From Candidatus Omnitrophota bacterium (GTDB lineage Bacteria; Hinthialibacterota; Hinthialibacteria; Hinthialibacterales; JAKPRU01): a stretch of 5,269 nucleotides of DNA. Within the stretch, counting starts at the first letter, position 1. The number at the start of each line of letters is the position of its first letter. A program made the position numbers and the translations under genes. Location of the stretch: contig JAKPRU010000969.1 in NCBI GenBank assembly GCA_029557025.1, positions 1 to 5,269 on the forward strand, written 5' to 3'. The notes beneath the pieces are model-generated. The model worked only from the letters and a program-made list of their open reading frames with translations, searched no databases and was not told the DNA's origin. Shown here in pieces: positions 4,998-5,269 of the stretch.

Positions 4998-5269
4998 AAT
5001 ACCAGCTCCTCCATTCCGGTTCCTGGGTGACGTATATTCTGATCCCACGACTTTCCGCATATTCCTCGACGGCTCTCTTCACACCGAATTCCCCGAACTC
5101 GTTCTCCCCGTCGAGGAAATCATGACCGGCCACGATCCCTCCTGAACAAACCTTTGGGGCCCACAAATGAAGGTCCTTCTTCACGGCCTCATAGGAATGA
5201 TCCGCATCGATATAGATCCAATCCAGATAACGATCCTGAAAATGGAGCGATGCGGTCTCGGAATCCATC
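4984..5269 (-). CDS. Class I SAM-dependent methyltransferase, C-terminal part (5' end beyond window)
   Basis: The reading frame is open to the right edge and stops at TAG 4984-4986. An ATG lies at 5268 but is probably internal: about 94 residues are visible, and the SAM-binding motif I expected in the first half of such enzymes is missing. What is present matches the second half of the Methyltransf_24-like group. YLDWIYIDADHSYEAVKKDL (14-33, counted from the visible ATG) holds the strand-4 acidic motif IDADHSYE. WAPKVCSGGIVAGHDF (36-51) gives the following strand and the GHDF loop. VKRAVEEYAESRG (63-75) and a C-terminal strand WRSWYFVKT close the fold. The substrate is unknown; next to GT9, methylation of a sugar residue is a reasonable inference, and other small-molecule O-methylation cannot be excluded. 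It overlaps the GT9 gene by 14 bases and probably shares its transcript. Confidence 0.8.
   Translation of the reverse strand, partial: MDSETASLHFQDRYLDWIYIDADHSYEAVKKDLHLWAPKVCSGGIVAGHDFLDGENEFGEFGVKRAVEEYAESRGIRIYVTQEPEWRSWYFVKT
5007..5012 (-). promoter_or_regulatory. SD GGAGGA choosing TTG 4997 of the GT9 gene
   Basis: GGAGGA nine bases before TTG 4997 is the best SD in the neighbourhood. It lies inside the end of the methyltransferase gene, so translation of the two genes is likely coupled. It is the main reason the TTG is preferred over ATG 5060. Confidence 0.6.

Noticed and set aside
4984..5060. ATG 5060 as the GT9 start
   Set aside because: It would overlap the methyltransferase gene by 77 bases, adds residues with no GT9 character, and its GAGGA sits too near the ATG. 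The TTG at 4997 has a well-spaced GGAGGA.
1..5269. CRISPR array, tRNA, rRNA, riboswitch, insertion sequence or attachment site
   Set aside because: No spaced direct repeats, cloverleaf, conserved rRNA segment, transposase or terminal inverted repeats were seen. The window is essentially all coding on one strand.

Overview
The window reads as part of a tailed-phage (Caudoviricetes) genome or prophage. Every supportable gene lies on the minus strand, so transcription runs from the right end (5269) to the left end (1). Seven genes are packed with gaps of at most about 15 bases or with short overlaps, and there is no non-coding stretch long enough for a promoter or terminator. Shine-Dalgarno (SD) sequences of the GGAGG/GAGGA/AAGGGG type precede the genes, which fits a bacterial host. 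Nothing in the window identifies that host.

Layout in the direction of transcription: (1) 5269-4984, the C-terminal part of a class I SAM-dependent methyltransferase, cut by the right edge. (2) 4997-3969, a GT9 (heptosyltransferase-like) glycosyltransferase with a probable TTG start. (3) 3972-3679, a 97-residue unknown protein with a helical, probably coiled-coil, C-terminal half. (4) 3663-2914, a head-tail adaptor-like protein (P22 gp4 / SU10-adaptor type) with a TTG start. (5) 2899-1271, a large beta-rich tail hub or nozzle protein (P22 gp10-like). (6) 1271-816, a short tail-fibre-like virion protein with a 15-base tandem repeat. (7) 803-1, a GT2 glycosyltransferase that stays open to the left edge and ends on what looks like motif I of a methyltransferase domain.

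Adaptor followed by nozzle followed by a fibre-like protein resembles the neck and tail block of short-tailed phages. The unusual part is that sugar-transfer and methylation genes sit before and after this block in the same run of genes. The simplest inference is that the phage decorates something with a sugar that may be methylated: its own virion proteins, or the host surface glycan. The sequence does not say which.

Two structures deserve priority. An A AAA AAA heptamer in the correct phase at the end of the GT9 gene would, by -1 slippage, fuse GT9 to the 97-residue protein. The GT2 gene also appears to be a fused glycosyltransferase-methyltransferase with codon use unlike its neighbours.
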